Source of the DNA: Lachnospiraceae bacterium
Lineage (GTDB): Bacteria; Bacillota; Clostridia; Lachnospirales; Lachnospiraceae
Length of the DNA: 64,000 nucleotides
Direction: 5' to 3'
Assembly (NCBI GenBank): GCA_910575275.1
Contig: CAJTEE010000001.1
Coordinates: 372,001 to 436,000, forward strand
Below are positions 25,101 through 33,273 of the stretch, piece by piece; the first letter of the stretch is position 1; the number at the start of each line of letters is the position of its first letter. Made by a program: the position numbers and the translations under genes. The notes beneath the pieces are model-generated. The model saw only the letters and a list, made by a program, of their open reading frames with translations. It was not told the DNA's origin and did not search any database.

Positions 25101-25510
25101 TTATCCCTATAGTGTTTTACCGTACCATGATTATCATAGGTGGTGATTACATTCGTGGCTAAGACGCCATCCTTGTACCATAAAGATTTTGAGCTTCTAG
25201 TTAGGCTGCCAATCGTTTCCTTTGTTACATCATTTTCACTTGTATCATTTTCACTTGTATCATTTTTACATGAGCTTTTTACTTCTCCAGTAAAACGTAA
25301 ATCCGATATCGGATCCGCAGCTCTAGCACGCTCCAGTATACTTTCCGCATCTGAGGAGGTTGCAATTTCTGATGGAATTGTAATCTCTGATAATTCTAAA
25401 TCTTCTGAAAACATGTCTGGTGCTGGCTCTGTGGCAAAAGCTGCTGGCATTGACATAAGCATAGAAAGTATAATTCCTATACTAATAATTTTATGGAACC
25501 TTTTTTTCAT
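22187..25510 (-). pseudogene. Large repeat surface protein split by an in-frame amber codon
   Basis: One reading frame covers 1107 codons but carries TAG at 25070-25072. The upstream part (25510-25070, 146 residues) starts with a clear signal peptide ('IISIGIILSMLMSMPAAFAT') and a 15-base repeat coding N-D-T-S-E twice. The downstream part (first ATG 25048, 953 residues) has at least three cycles of a beta-rich module marked by 'TGMTADMQY', 'EWTDIT', 'YYIRIKP', 'ASANQTLTL' and 'TVYLRYAATDT'. It ends in a long Glu/Thr-rich tail from ~860. Neither half alone makes sense: the first lacks the repeats and the second lacks export. The alternatives are a nonsense mutation, a sequencing error or read-through. 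Confidence 0.75.
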
Positions 25511-25530
25511 ATCCCCTTACCTCCTGTAAT

Positions 25531-26208
25531 TTAATCCAGAGAATCGAGCAATTTATCAATCTGAGCAGAAATCACCGAATCTATGTCAAAATGACCGTTA
25601 TTATAAAAGTTGATCTTTCTCAGAGATTCTTTAAATCCCTCAAAAAACGAATAAACATCAAATTGTTCAGAAAAAAGATGCTTCCATTCTCCTTCCGTTA
25701 GCTGCCTATGCGGATTGGGGTCTGAATGCAGCTGATCAAGTAAATTATACTTTCTATACACATAATTGTAAGTAAGTTCCCCGCTTAGTTTGCTTAAATA
25801 ATCAGATTCACCTTCACGTCCAAAGTGATTTCTATAGACCAATGAATCAATCAATTCACCCTGCATATTCAGAAAATCTATATAAGAATTTTTGCCTCTG
25901 TATTTTTCATAAATCGCCTCCTCCTTTTCTTCAAAACTCATTCCACTATAGCCAAATGGAGCCGACTTAATATCGGAAATACGCTGCATAACATAGGTGT
26001 TATCTCTATCAAATTGTTTTCCCCCTTCAATTAATCCCTGTTCTTTGAATTCCTGAAGAAGTGGTTTAAATACATCTCTGGAGCCTTCATGGAAAAATTG
26101 ATTTGCAATTTCATTCCACCCGTCAGGCTTTGGACCCAGGCCGGACAAAATCGCCGGCAGATTCTTGCCAAACGCGTCCTGGTAACGATTCCATATCGTA
26201 GTATACAC
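25531..26208 (-). CDS. Unrecognised 225-residue protein, possibly the 3' part of a frameshifted gene
   Basis: I cannot assign a family. The frame gives a soluble, charged protein with 'FGKNLPAILSGLGPKPDGWN' near the start and aromatic-rich C-terminal helices, with no signal peptide. The only start in frame is GTG 26208, directly abutting AAGGAG with no spacer, which is poor. The upstream frame (26123-26467) overlaps it, and a one-base shift near 26205 would join them, so this may be the C-terminal part of one broken gene. It ends 20 bases before the signal-peptide gene at 25510 and is probably cotranscribed with it. Confidence 0.5.
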   Translation of the reverse strand: MYTTIWNRYQDAFGKNLPAILSGLGPKPDGWNEIANQFFHEGSRDVFKPLLQEFKEQGLIEGGKQFDRDNTYVMQRISDIKSAPFGYSGMSFEEKEEAIYEKYRGKNSYIDFLNMQGELIDSLVYRNHFGREGESDYLSKLSGELTYNYVYRKYNLLDQLHSDPNPHRQLTEGEWKHLFSEQFDVYSFFEGFKESLRKINFYNNGHFDIDSVISAQIDKLLDSLD

Positions 26209-26467
26209 CTCCTTGCTTTAATTTTTCCAACTTTACTTCAGAATCGGTAGAAAGAATGACTGTGTCAGGCTTAGCAATCTGACCGGTAGATAGCGAAGCC
26301 GAAACGACCTTTGACGGCCCCTCTGACGCCCGCACCTTTAGCATTTCCTGGAACATGCTGTTTGACTGTGCTGCGGCCGCTTTTTGCTGACGCGGCTACT
26401 GCATTGCAGCCTGGCTGTTCACCATTCTGTTTATTTCCATTGAAGCAGCTTCCTTTCCTCTTGACAT
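26123..26467 (-). pseudogene. Broken upstream part of an unrecognised gene, amber-interrupted
   Basis: From ATG 26467 the frame reads MSRGKEAASMEINRMVNSQ, reaches 'AAMQ', hits TAG at 26396-26398, and resumes as PRQQKAAAAQSNSMFQEML with the same Gln/Ala-rich character on both sides. It then overlaps the 225-residue frame in another phase. The start region is also out of phase with the best ribosome site (AGGAGG near 26520). Several lesions make this a decaying gene. No known domain is visible. Confidence 0.45.
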
Positions 26468-26648
26468 TTCTTTTATCTGATTCAATATCTTTGACAGGCG
26501 GCCGTGTCTACCATATGGCTCCTCCTTCTTTGCACCGCATTTTCAAGATCTCATTTCCCCTTTTTGTTTTTATTTCTACGTATTGTAGCACTTATTTTAC
26601 TAATTTATTCCAATATTGTCAATATGATTTCAAGAACCTCCACTATCA

Positions 26649-26668
26649 TTACTATATATATGTAGTAA
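26649..26668 (-). promoter_or_regulatory. Candidate BlaI-type operator
   Basis: TTACTATATATATGTAGTAA is palindromic at 18 of 20 positions and has the TACTACA/TGTAGTA character of the BlaI site at 31348-31361. It lies upstream of the minus-strand gene series 26.5-22.2 kb. The rest of 26530-26899 contains no convincing gene. Confidence 0.4.
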
Positions 26669-26899
26669 AATTGCAATGATGGATCAGACACCGACATAAT
26701 GATAAAGATAGTCTCAATGTCGAAATCCGATGCGTTTTATCAAGGACACTTTTCAAATAAAAAATGACCACCAACCCGTTTTTATTTCGCGGATGGTAGC
26801 CACTTTCTTTGATATATACCTTTCTTGCCGCATATTTCATCGTAGCAGGCAGAGGATAGGTTTTCTCGATTGGTAAGGAATATGCCGACAGACAGGGCG

Positions 26900-27247
26900 T
26901 TACGGAACAGTTGAAAACATGGACGCTTTATATCCCTCGCCCCAATTGCGCATAGCGTCAAGGACAGGCTTCAGGCTTTGCCCTAATTCTGTCAGTGAGT
27001 ATTCCACTCTTGGCGGTACTTCCGCATAGACTTTACGCTTGACAAGACCGTTTTCTTCCATATTACGAAGCTGGGCGGTCAGCACCTTTTGAGATACGCT
27101 GCCTATGGACTTTTTTAATTCTCCAAAACGTTTTGTACCGGGAAGCAGGTCACGCAAAATCAATACTTTCCACTTATCACCAATTAAAGTTAAGGTCGTT
27201 TCTACAGGACAAGCAGGCAATTCCTTTGCTGATTTTTGTTCGCTCAT
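26900..27247 (-). CDS. HxlR-family winged-helix regulator
   Basis: A 115-residue HxlR-type regulator with the diagnostic 'CPVETTLTLIGDKWKVLILR', then 'GTKRFGELKKSIGSVSQKVL' and 'VPPRVEYSLTELGQSLKPVL'. The N-terminal cysteine is kept, which in redox-sensing relatives responds to electrophiles. It is divergent from a fragmentary NTF2-like gene and an MBL-like gene, so it may control them. ATG 27247 follows AAGGAGATGATA. Confidence 0.9.
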   Translation of the reverse strand: MSEQKSAKELPACPVETTLTLIGDKWKVLILRDLLPGTKRFGELKKSIGSVSQKVLTAQLRNMEENGLVKRKVYAEVPPRVEYSLTELGQSLKPVLDAMRNWGEGYKASMFSTVP

Positions 27248-27539
27248 TCTATCATCTCCTTACAATAGTTTCTTTCAGAAACTTTATGTAAAATTTTACC
27301 ATACTCCCTCAAAATAATCAAGGTTTCAAAGCGTAATTAAAAGCAAATTCAAATCTTTTGAAAAAAATTTTTGCGGGTATCAAATCGTTGAAACGCCGGA
27401 AACCACGCATTTGTTTCCTCGCGGTAACTGCCCAATCGTATCCTTTTGGTAACTACGCCACAATTAAGTGCGTACTTTACATTTGAAGCTGTCATTCGTA
27501 TCATATAGTCAAGAGCTGCGAAGAACGGCCGCTATGAAA

Positions 27540-27749
27540 CTCGAAGCTCAGATGATTTGCAACACCGTTTATCAGGTACTTACACAGGGTGATTTTTTCC
27601 TTGCAGCCTGCGGAGGTACTTTCGGCAGCGCACCTACCGCTTATTATGACCTGTGGCGTGTTGAGGATGGCAAGATTGCCCGGCATTGGGATAGCAGGGA
27701 AACGATTGCGGACAAATCTACTTGGCAGAATCAGAGCGGAAAGTTCTAA
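27540..27749 (+). pseudogene. NTF2/SnoaL-like protein, C-terminal fragment
   Basis: The last ~65 residues resemble the end of SnoaL-like/NTF2-fold proteins: 'YYDLWRVEDGKIARHWDS'. The N-terminal half expected for the fold is absent, and the apparent start at 27468 encodes unrelated sequence. The stretch 27300-27539 carries no recognisable gene. Followed after 45 bases by the MBL-like gene. Confidence 0.5.
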
Positions 27750-27794
27750 TGCAACAACTAAAATAACCAATCATAGAATCCGGAGGTTATCATT

Positions 27795-28586
27795 ATGAAC
27801 AAGAACACATTTACTACTGTAAAACTGGCAAAAGGTGAAATGAATCTTTACGATTTCGGCAGCATTAAGCTGCACGCCTACAAAACCAACGATTTCATCG
27901 ACGATGAGGTTTTTATCATTGAGAAAAATGGCAAAGTCGTCATTATTGAGTCCCCTTGCTTTTTCGATAATATAAAAGAGCTTACGGAATATCTGGACGA
28001 TGTTGAGGTCGAAGGCATACTGATTGCCTATCATGGCGCCGGAGCCGCTTTCCTGCCGGATGTCCCGAAATATGCAACACAAAATGCCGTAAACTACTCT
28101 GAAAACGGCGGAGGAAAGGCATTGGTGGATCAGTTCACAAGCGCATTCGGAGACATTTTTGACAATTCGATTCACAAGATTACCAATGTCATTGGAGAAG
28201 GCAAGGTTACAATCGGCGATATTGATTTTGAAATCAAACAGACCGCAGAGGCATTCGACATTGTGATTTCCGAAATCAACGCCGTTTACACTCATATGCT
28301 CGGACACGACTGCCACTCCATTGTTGCGGGTGCAGGTCACGCTGACGGGATGATCGCAGAACTCCACTATTATATCGAAAAGGGTTATGACCTGATTCTG
28401 ACCTCACACTACACACCGGAGGACGTAAAAGACGCACAAGCGAAAATCGACTATCTTGAAAATCTGAAAAAGATTGCAGCAAATTATGCGGATGCTGACG
28501 CCTTTAAAACAGAGGTACAGAAAGAGTACCCCGCGTACAGCGGCCAGAACTATCTGGATATGACGGCAGGATTTTTCTTTGCTTAA
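27795..28586 (+). CDS. Metallo-beta-lactamase-fold-like protein lacking the HxHxDH motif
   Basis: A 263-residue protein whose outline fits the MBL fold: 'EVFIIEKNGKVVIIESP' early, a central 'GILIAYHGAGAAFLPD', 'VAGAGHADGMIAELHYYIEK' and 'DLILTSHYTPEDVKD' late. At the place of the metal-binding HxHxDH only 'AYHGAGAAF' is found, so normal two-metal hydrolysis is doubtful. A good GGAGG site precedes ATG 27795. It lies downstream of the divergent HxlR gene and the NTF2-like fragment, and may belong to one stress-response cluster. Confidence 0.6.
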   Translation: MNKNTFTTVKLAKGEMNLYDFGSIKLHAYKTNDFIDDEVFIIEKNGKVVIIESPCFFDNIKELTEYLDDVEVEGILIAYHGAGAAFLPDVPKYATQNAVNYSENGGGKALVDQFTSAFGDIFDNSIHKITNVIGEGKVTIGDIDFEIKQTAEAFDIVISEINAVYTHMLGHDCHSIVAGAGHADGMIAELHYYIEKGYDLILTSHYTPEDVKDAQAKIDYLENLKKIAANYADADAFKTEVQKEYPAYSGQNYLDMTAGFFFA

Positions 28587-28619
28587 TATGGTGGCGGGAC
28601 TGTCGATACGGCAGTCCCG

Positions 28620-29283
28620 TTCTGTAGGCTTCCTCCTGCCCGCCCTTGATCTCAAAGGTGAAAATAGACGCGCCGCCATTGGACAAATACTTCTCATGCA
28701 GGGCGTGGTCGGGCTGATCGAGCAGAGAGGGAGGGGTGACCTTGTCCACTTGCGTGTGGGCAGCCAGAAATTCCACCACTTTTTGGTATTTTCGGCGTAG
28801 CGCTCCAGCCATAGAGAGCCTCTACTCCCTGAAGGAGCAGGAAGGCGTTGAAGGGAGAAATAGCCGCTCCGATATCCCGAAGGAGAATGGCCCAGATATA
28901 TGTAACAAACGCAGCGGGTCCGGCCGCGTCTACAGAGCTGACACTGTGATAGCCGGGATTCGGTGCGGCGACGGGGGCATATCTGCCGGAAGCCTTCCAG
29001 TCAAATTTTCCGCTGTCAGCAATGATGCCGCCCAAAGTGATCCCGTGCTCTCCGATGAATTTGGTCGCGGAGTGAACCACGATATCTGCTCCATGCTCAA
29101 TCTAGCGAATCAGATAGAGCGTCCCGAAGGTATTATCAATGACCAGGGCAGGCCATGTGTGTGGGCCAGCAGATTGTAGCTGCCGCCGCAGATAGTCTTT
29201 TGGGCCATAATGTAATCCCCTGCGTGCGCCAATGCCTGGATTGTATGGCTTAATCGCTGCCGCGCCGGAAGCAGTAGCCAGCG
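28620..29283 (-). pseudogene. O-acetylhomoserine sulfhydrylase (MetY) relic with several frameshifts
   Basis: Consecutive minus-strand pieces in different frames match MetY: 'ATLATASGAA', then 'TIQALAHAGDYIMAQKTICG', then 'LVIDNTFGTLYLIR', a TAG, 'VVHSATKFIGEHGITLGGII', 'LLRDIGAAISPFNAFLLLQG', and, in yet another frame, 'YLSNGGASIFTFEIKGGQEE'. The PLP-binding SATKFIG is kept, but the N-terminal ~80 residues, a central block and the C-terminus are gone. At 29283 it abuts an rrf2 relic head to head. This is clearly an inactive gene. Confidence 0.75.
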
Positions 29284-29527
29284 TCGCTGTGCGGGGAAAG
29301 GACAGAGACTATCGGCTGAATCATTCCCCGGACGAGTACAATGTAAAGTCTGTCCTTGAGCCGATGGAGGGGATGCTGGTTCCTGTCGCTTGTCTCGGGC
29401 CGAGGCAGGAGGCCTGTCCCCGAAGCGGCGACTAGCCGTACCCTCCCTTTGTGGCAGGGACTGGATAAAATCATCTCTGCTTATCTGGCGCAGTATACGC
29501 TTACGGATTTAGCAGTAAAGAATTGAC
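29284..29527 (+). pseudogene. Rrf2-family regulator relic
   Basis: The frame shows 'VRGKDRDYRLNHSPDEYNVK' and 'EGMLVPVACLG', matching the second half of Rrf2/CymR proteins, then stops at TAG after 'CPRSGD'. One base later in phase it continues as 'TLPLWQGLDKIISAYLAQYT' followed by LTDLAVKN, the normal Rrf2 ending. A single inserted A (GACTAGC for GACTGC) explains the break. The DNA-binding N-terminus is missing. A CymR-like regulator beside a metY relic suggests a former sulfur-metabolism locus. Confidence 0.6.
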
Positions 29528-29528
29528 C

Positions 29529-29586
29529 AAAGGGAAGGGGCGTGGTATATGAGCAATATTTCATATACCTCGGCCCTTCCCTTTGA
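29529..29586. terminator. Strong two-part hairpin between converging genes
   Basis: CAAAGGGAAGGG (29529-29540) pairs with CCCTTCCCTTTG (29575-29586), and inside it GGTATATGA (29545-29553) pairs with TCATATACC (29562-29570). It stands between the rrf2 relic and the 3' end of the M56 peptidase gene and should work in both directions. Confidence 0.7.
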
Positions 29587-29627
29587 TAGAAATAAGTTTT
29601 TTCATCTTCTCTGTTATACAAGCACCG

Positions 29628-30941
29628 TCAATGCGGGCAGGGATCATAGGTAGTGGTACTGATTAATTTCCCACGCACCGTGTAATTGCATTTTGTACAA
29701 AGTTTTGCAGAATATATCTTTATTGTACAGCCCCCGCTGCTATTCTTCGTATGTGTCTGGGAGGTTCCCTCCTCATAAGAGTGATCACATTTTACCCGCT
29801 CGACAGTAGGTCCCTCCTTAAAAATATTTCCCTCCTGGTCCGCAAACTGCGAATCGTAGATCACTTTTGTCTCTATCAAAAAGCCATCTGACTCTCTGCC
29901 CTTTTTGGTAACGGCAACATCTCCGTTTATAAAATCTGTCAAAAATTCCTCTGTCGGCTCGTTCATCAAAAAAATTCGAGGTGTCTCATACGCAAACGCT
30001 GTGAAAGAGCTGACCACCGCCATCAAAAATGCAAGCGCCAAGGCCGCCCTTCTATTTCTTGTTGTTTTTTTCATAATGCAATCAATCCTTTCTTTTAAAT
30101 CCTTTTTGCTGTTGCCAAACGCAGAAGATACCGTTTTTTGTGTTTCTAACCCCGAAGCCGCCATCTCGATAAGAAGCTGCGCATATTCCTTGCGTCCACA
30201 AAAGTCCATATTCCGGACTGCCAGTTCATCACAAGCCAGTTCACCGGCCCTGTCCAGGCAGGCATCCAATACGTAAATCAACGGATAAAACCAATATAGC
30301 CCCATGATAACCGAACGTAGCAAAAGAACCAGTCCCGCCCTTTGTTTTATATGGAAGAGCTCATGATACAAAATGTAATGTAGTCCGTCCTCTGTCTGCT
30401 TTTGGGGAATCACAATAACCGGATGCAAAATTCCAAAGGTAAACGGTGTTACAGCTGCCTGTGTTATGTAGACCGCAACCTGCTGTCGAATGCAAAGCTC
30501 CTTCCGATATCGCTCAACCAGACAAATCCGTTCAGGCGACGCATCTCTTTGCCCGGCCTTACGTACACGTCTCCAAAATGAAAACCGCTTCCAGACCGAA
30601 AATAAAAACGCAACACATGCAATAACAAACCAGACACGTAAGAAATTCCATTCCTTTAAATACGCGTGATTTCCATAAACAAAGCCCTCCGGTGTTGCCA
30701 GAATTGCCGGTCTATCCGTATAGGATGCAAACAAAAAATAATCGCTCTTATTCAAACGAGCATAACATATCTGAAAAAACAATTTCAAAAAAATCAGAGG
30801 CGTAACGTGCAAAAGCATTGCCGTTATAAGCAGCTTGTAGCGGGCTTGTTCGCAAAAAACCTTTTTTCCACGCAAGCCGCTAAGATAGATAACAAAGAAC
30901 AAAACACCGCCGCTCGACATCATAGACAGCACGGTCTTCAT
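29628..30941 (-). CDS. M56-family membrane metallopeptidase (BlaR1/MecR1-like)
   Basis: A 437-residue membrane sensor-protease. Four hydrophobic helices run between residues ~1 and 310, with the zinc motif 'YHELFHIKQRAG' (HExxH as HELFH) and 'RAGELACDELAVR' as the third-ligand region. A short extracellular tail has no penicillin-binding domain, so it is not a classical beta-lactam sensor. It is encoded 9 bases after a BlaI-type repressor and would cleave it in response to an unknown surface signal. Confidence 0.88.
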   Translation of the reverse strand: MKTVLSMMSSGGVLFFVIYLSGLRGKKVFCEQARYKLLITAMLLHVTPLIFLKLFFQICYARLNKSDYFLFASYTDRPAILATPEGFVYGNHAYLKEWNFLRVWFVIACVAFLFSVWKRFSFWRRVRKAGQRDASPERICLVERYRKELCIRQQVAVYITQAAVTPFTFGILHPVIVIPQKQTEDGLHYILYHELFHIKQRAGLVLLLRSVIMGLYWFYPLIYVLDACLDRAGELACDELAVRNMDFCGRKEYAQLLIEMAASGLETQKTVSSAFGNSKKDLKERIDCIMKKTTRNRRAALALAFLMAVVSSFTAFAYETPRIFLMNEPTEEFLTDFINGDVAVTKKGRESDGFLIETKVIYDSQFADQEGNIFKEGPTVERVKCDHSYEEGTSQTHTKNSSGGCTIKIYSAKLCTKCNYTVRGKLISTTTYDPCPH

Positions 30942-30950
30942 AGCCTGTCT

Positions 30951-31322
30951 CTATTCTTTCTCATGCAAACCCTCCAGGTATTCCCGCAGTTCGGCCGCTT
31001 CCTTCTTGCTGATCTTATTGGTGCCTCCAAAAGCCGCTACAAATCTCAAAAGAGAGCCCTCAAATCTCTGGTTCAGGACTTCCTCTGCGTGCTTCGCATC
31101 AAATTCTTCTTTTGTATAGGCATACATATATTTTTTCCCGTTTTTTACGAGAAAACCTTTATCTGTCATACGCGTAAGGTACGTATTCACAGTAGACCGT
31201 TTGCACTCTTTCCCGTGGCTGTTAAAATATTCCCAGAAATCCGCCCCGGACATCCACTGTCCCCTTTTCCACAGCAGATTCAAGATCTCCTGTTCTGTTT
31301 TGGATAAACTATAAATCTCCAC
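30951..31322 (-). CDS. blaI: BlaI/MecI-family repressor
   Basis: A 123-residue winged-helix repressor with 'LSKTEQEILNLLWKRGQWMS', 'KRSTVNTYLTRMTDKGFLVK' and the dimerisation helix ending 'LREYLEGLHEKE'. It represses itself and the M56 protease gene. A matching dyad lies exactly in the promoter spacer at 31348-31361. The wider regulon is unknown, with one more candidate site at 26649-26668. Confidence 0.92.
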   Translation of the reverse strand: MEIYSLSKTEQEILNLLWKRGQWMSGADFWEYFNSHGKECKRSTVNTYLTRMTDKGFLVKNGKKYMYAYTKEEFDAKHAEEVLNQRFEGSLLRFVAAFGGTNKISKKEAAELREYLEGLHEKE

Positions 31323-31341
31323 TCACCTCTATTCTGATTAA

Positions 31342-31370
31342 ATATTACTACATCTTTGTAGCAATGTCAA
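31342..31370 (-). promoter_or_regulatory. blaI promoter with operator in the spacer
   Basis: On the minus strand TTGACA (31370-31365) and TAATAT (31347-31342) are 17 bases apart. The palindrome CTACAAAGATGTAG (31361-31348), with the CTACA/TGTAG arms of BlaI boxes, fills the spacer. Repression by steric exclusion is expected. Confidence 0.8.
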
Positions 31371-31433
31371 TTTTTTATCTGAAATAAGATTTTATTATTA
31401 TCGGCAAATTAAGATTATACTATTTTTTCTTTA

Positions 31434-31565
31434 CTACATCATGACAGCAATCTCGTTTACCGCCCAACCGGCTGCCATGGAAAACAGGATTATAAATGCG
31501 AAATAATACGCAAAATGCCTCGTTCCCAGCACGATCTTCGACGCACCTAGTGTTCTGACTGTATT
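31434..31565 (-). pseudogene. C-terminal fragment of a membrane protein
   Basis: The minus-strand frame reads 'TLGASKIVLGTRHFAYYFAF' then IILFSMAAGWAVNEIAVMM and ends at TAG (31434-31436). A single hydrophobic helix near the end suggests the tail of a permease. No start codon or N-terminal part is present, so it is a relic of unknown identity. Confidence 0.35.
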
Positions 31566-31578
31566 ATATTTAGCTAAA

Positions 31579-31839
31579 TTATCTTTCGTCCTTAGCGCCG
31601 AACTTAGGATAGAGCGATGTCAGCTTGGTTCTAGCCTTATCGGTGGTAAAGTACTATTGGATACAAGCAGTATGCTCATTATGGTCACTCTCCCATGCCG
31701 CCAGCTCCTGACGGAGCAAATCCATGTCCTCAATCCTGCGAACCAGACTCTGCCGTGTCATTACAATTTTTCCATATTGGTCTGACAAAATGATGAATCC
31801 TTTATTATTTATCATGTATTTGTGTTTTTTATTTATCAT
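31579..31839 (-). pseudogene. IS630-type transposase, C-terminal relic
   Basis: The frame shows 'MTRQSLVRRIEDMDLLRQEL' and 'AWESDHNEHTACIQ', a TAG at 31654-31656, and then 'YFTTDKARTKLTSLYPKF' ending at TAA. IS630 transposases end with a 'W-x-F-T-x-x-x-A-R-x-K-L-x-x-L-Y-P' pattern. The amber stands where the conserved Trp is expected (TGG to TAG). The DDE catalytic core is absent and no terminal repeats were found. Confidence 0.55.
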
Positions 31840-31886
31840 AATAATTTTCTTTATATGCTCTCCCTATTCCGAAGCATAGACATCAT

Positions 31887-33035
31887 TTATCTTAATAATG
31901 ATTCAATATGTATATTGTGTTTGTTATTTCCAAAATGCATTAATTCTTTTCGATATTTTTGTGCCAAATATATGTTAAACCCATCAATACTCCAAGCTGT
32001 ATGTGGTATCATGTCGATAAGCTGAATCGCTTTCATATCAGCAGGTGAAAATGAAAAACCTATGGAATAAATACAATCAACGGATTGTGTCATATTCTTT
32101 CCGATAAATTGCGCCAATCTTTGAAGTGCGCTTGTAGTATCTTTATGCAACATAGAATGCACTTTTTCGAGCGCTTCTTCTATTTGAAAAAATGCCTCAT
32201 TTTCATTAGTATATTCCTCTTGCGTTTTAATTATATTCCGCTGCGAACGAAGTAGTAGCTGTTGGATGTCCCATAACTTTGAATATAATAATGTTTTAAT
32301 AGGAATACATCGCATTATCATTGAAATGTCATCAAGTGTCAAATAGTTGATAGATAGTGATTTTGTATAAGACTCTTTCTTTATATTAAAATCATGTTTA
32401 TCGTCTGCTTTTTTTCGACCTTTTCGATTTCTTCTTCGAAAAGTATTGTTTTTTTTGTTTTCATTGTTGGAAACTATTCGCAATCTCTGTGTGTTCCCAT
32501 GTCCGAATATTATGTTGCCATTACGAGTTCCATGAATATGACATACTTTTTTTACACCATATTTAGCTTCCAATAAATCTGTATAATTAAAAGTGACAAA
32601 TAAATCCTCATAAGGATTTATTAAACTTTCAAATTTTTTCAATGTGCACATATCTTCTTCGTTTATATTCTTAATCCAATCTTCAAACAAAAATTGTATT
32701 TTAGATAGAGAACAAGATAACCCTTGTATAATATCTTGACAGTTATTAAAATTAGTAGTTTCTTCAAATAATAGGGTATAGTCAATTTCTCCCAGCGCAT
32801 GTTCTACATCTCTCCATAATAAGCCTTCCGTTTGGGATATAACCCTGTAGATAAAAGCTGCAGCTTCATTAATTGTCACATCTAAAGTATTTTTTCTTAG
32901 TTGCGGAACTTTTAATGAACGCGTCCTCTTAACATGAACATAATTGTCCAATAAGAAAGTTCTAAAGTCATCATAAGATGTTTTTAAATTATTGGCCAAA
33001 TCAAAGCCATTCCCTATTATAAATAGATTAGCCAT
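31887..33035 (-). CDS. AbiH-family phage abortive-infection protein
   Basis: A 382-residue AbiH-type protein. The diagnostic N-terminus 'NLFIIGNGFDLANNLKTSYD' resembles a dinucleotide-binding glycine motif. Further on are 'FVTFNYTDLLEAKYGVKKVC' with 'HIHGTRNGNIIFGHG', and the C-terminal 'IYSIGFSFSPADMKAI'. AbiH proteins abort phage infection in lactococci and are frequent single-gene defence modules. The mechanism is not established. The gene is distinctly AT-rich compared with its ribosomal neighbours, pointing to transfer. AAGGAGAGAAT precedes the ATG. Confidence 0.85.
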   Translation of the reverse strand: MANLFIIGNGFDLANNLKTSYDDFRTFLLDNYVHVKRTRSLKVPQLRKNTLDVTINEAAAFIYRVISQTEGLLWRDVEHALGEIDYTLLFEETTNFNNCQDIIQGLSCSLSKIQFLFEDWIKNINEEDMCTLKKFESLINPYEDLFVTFNYTDLLEAKYGVKKVCHIHGTRNGNIIFGHGNTQRLRIVSNNENKKNNTFRRRNRKGRKKADDKHDFNIKKESYTKSLSINYLTLDDISMIMRCIPIKTLLYSKLWDIQQLLLRSQRNIIKTQEEYTNENEAFFQIEEALEKVHSMLHKDTTSALQRLAQFIGKNMTQSVDCIYSIGFSFSPADMKAIQLIDMIPHTAWSIDGFNIYLAQKYRKELMHFGNNKHNIHIESLLR

Positions 33036-33180
33036 ATTCTCTCCTTATACTCTATAATCAAAAATTATGCATCTTGGACATCTCAAATAAAAACTAGATT
33101 ATTTTAGCACACATATTCAAGAAAATACATTATCAAAAATCTTATCATCAATTCATCTATAGAGGAACAGGCCGGCCAAC

Positions 33181-33252
33181 AGCGTCTATTCAAAAATATC
33201 CAATACCCTTACCTCATACCGATCAATGTCTTCTAGGTATGGAGCAAAATTT
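33181..33252 (-). pseudogene. Short unassigned coding relic
   Basis: A minus-strand frame of 23 codons, MQNFAPYLEDIDRYEVRVL then DIFE and a stop, resembles the end of a small protein, but no start signal or family is recognised. The remainder of 33036-33273 has no visible gene. Confidence 0.2.
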
Positions 33253-33273
33253 TGCATGCCATATATAGATTTT

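Noticed and set aside
25226-25262. Short direct repeats as a CRISPR-like array
   Set aside because: It is only a 15-base in-frame coding repeat (N-D-T-S-E twice) inside a secreted protein gene, with no spacers.
26652-26840. A 62-codon minus-strand open frame
   Set aside because: No ribosome-binding site, and it overlaps the candidate BlaI operator. It is probably non-coding.
30666-31307. A 213-codon plus-strand open frame
   Set aside because: It is antisense to the M56 protease and BlaI genes, and no family or start signal is visible.
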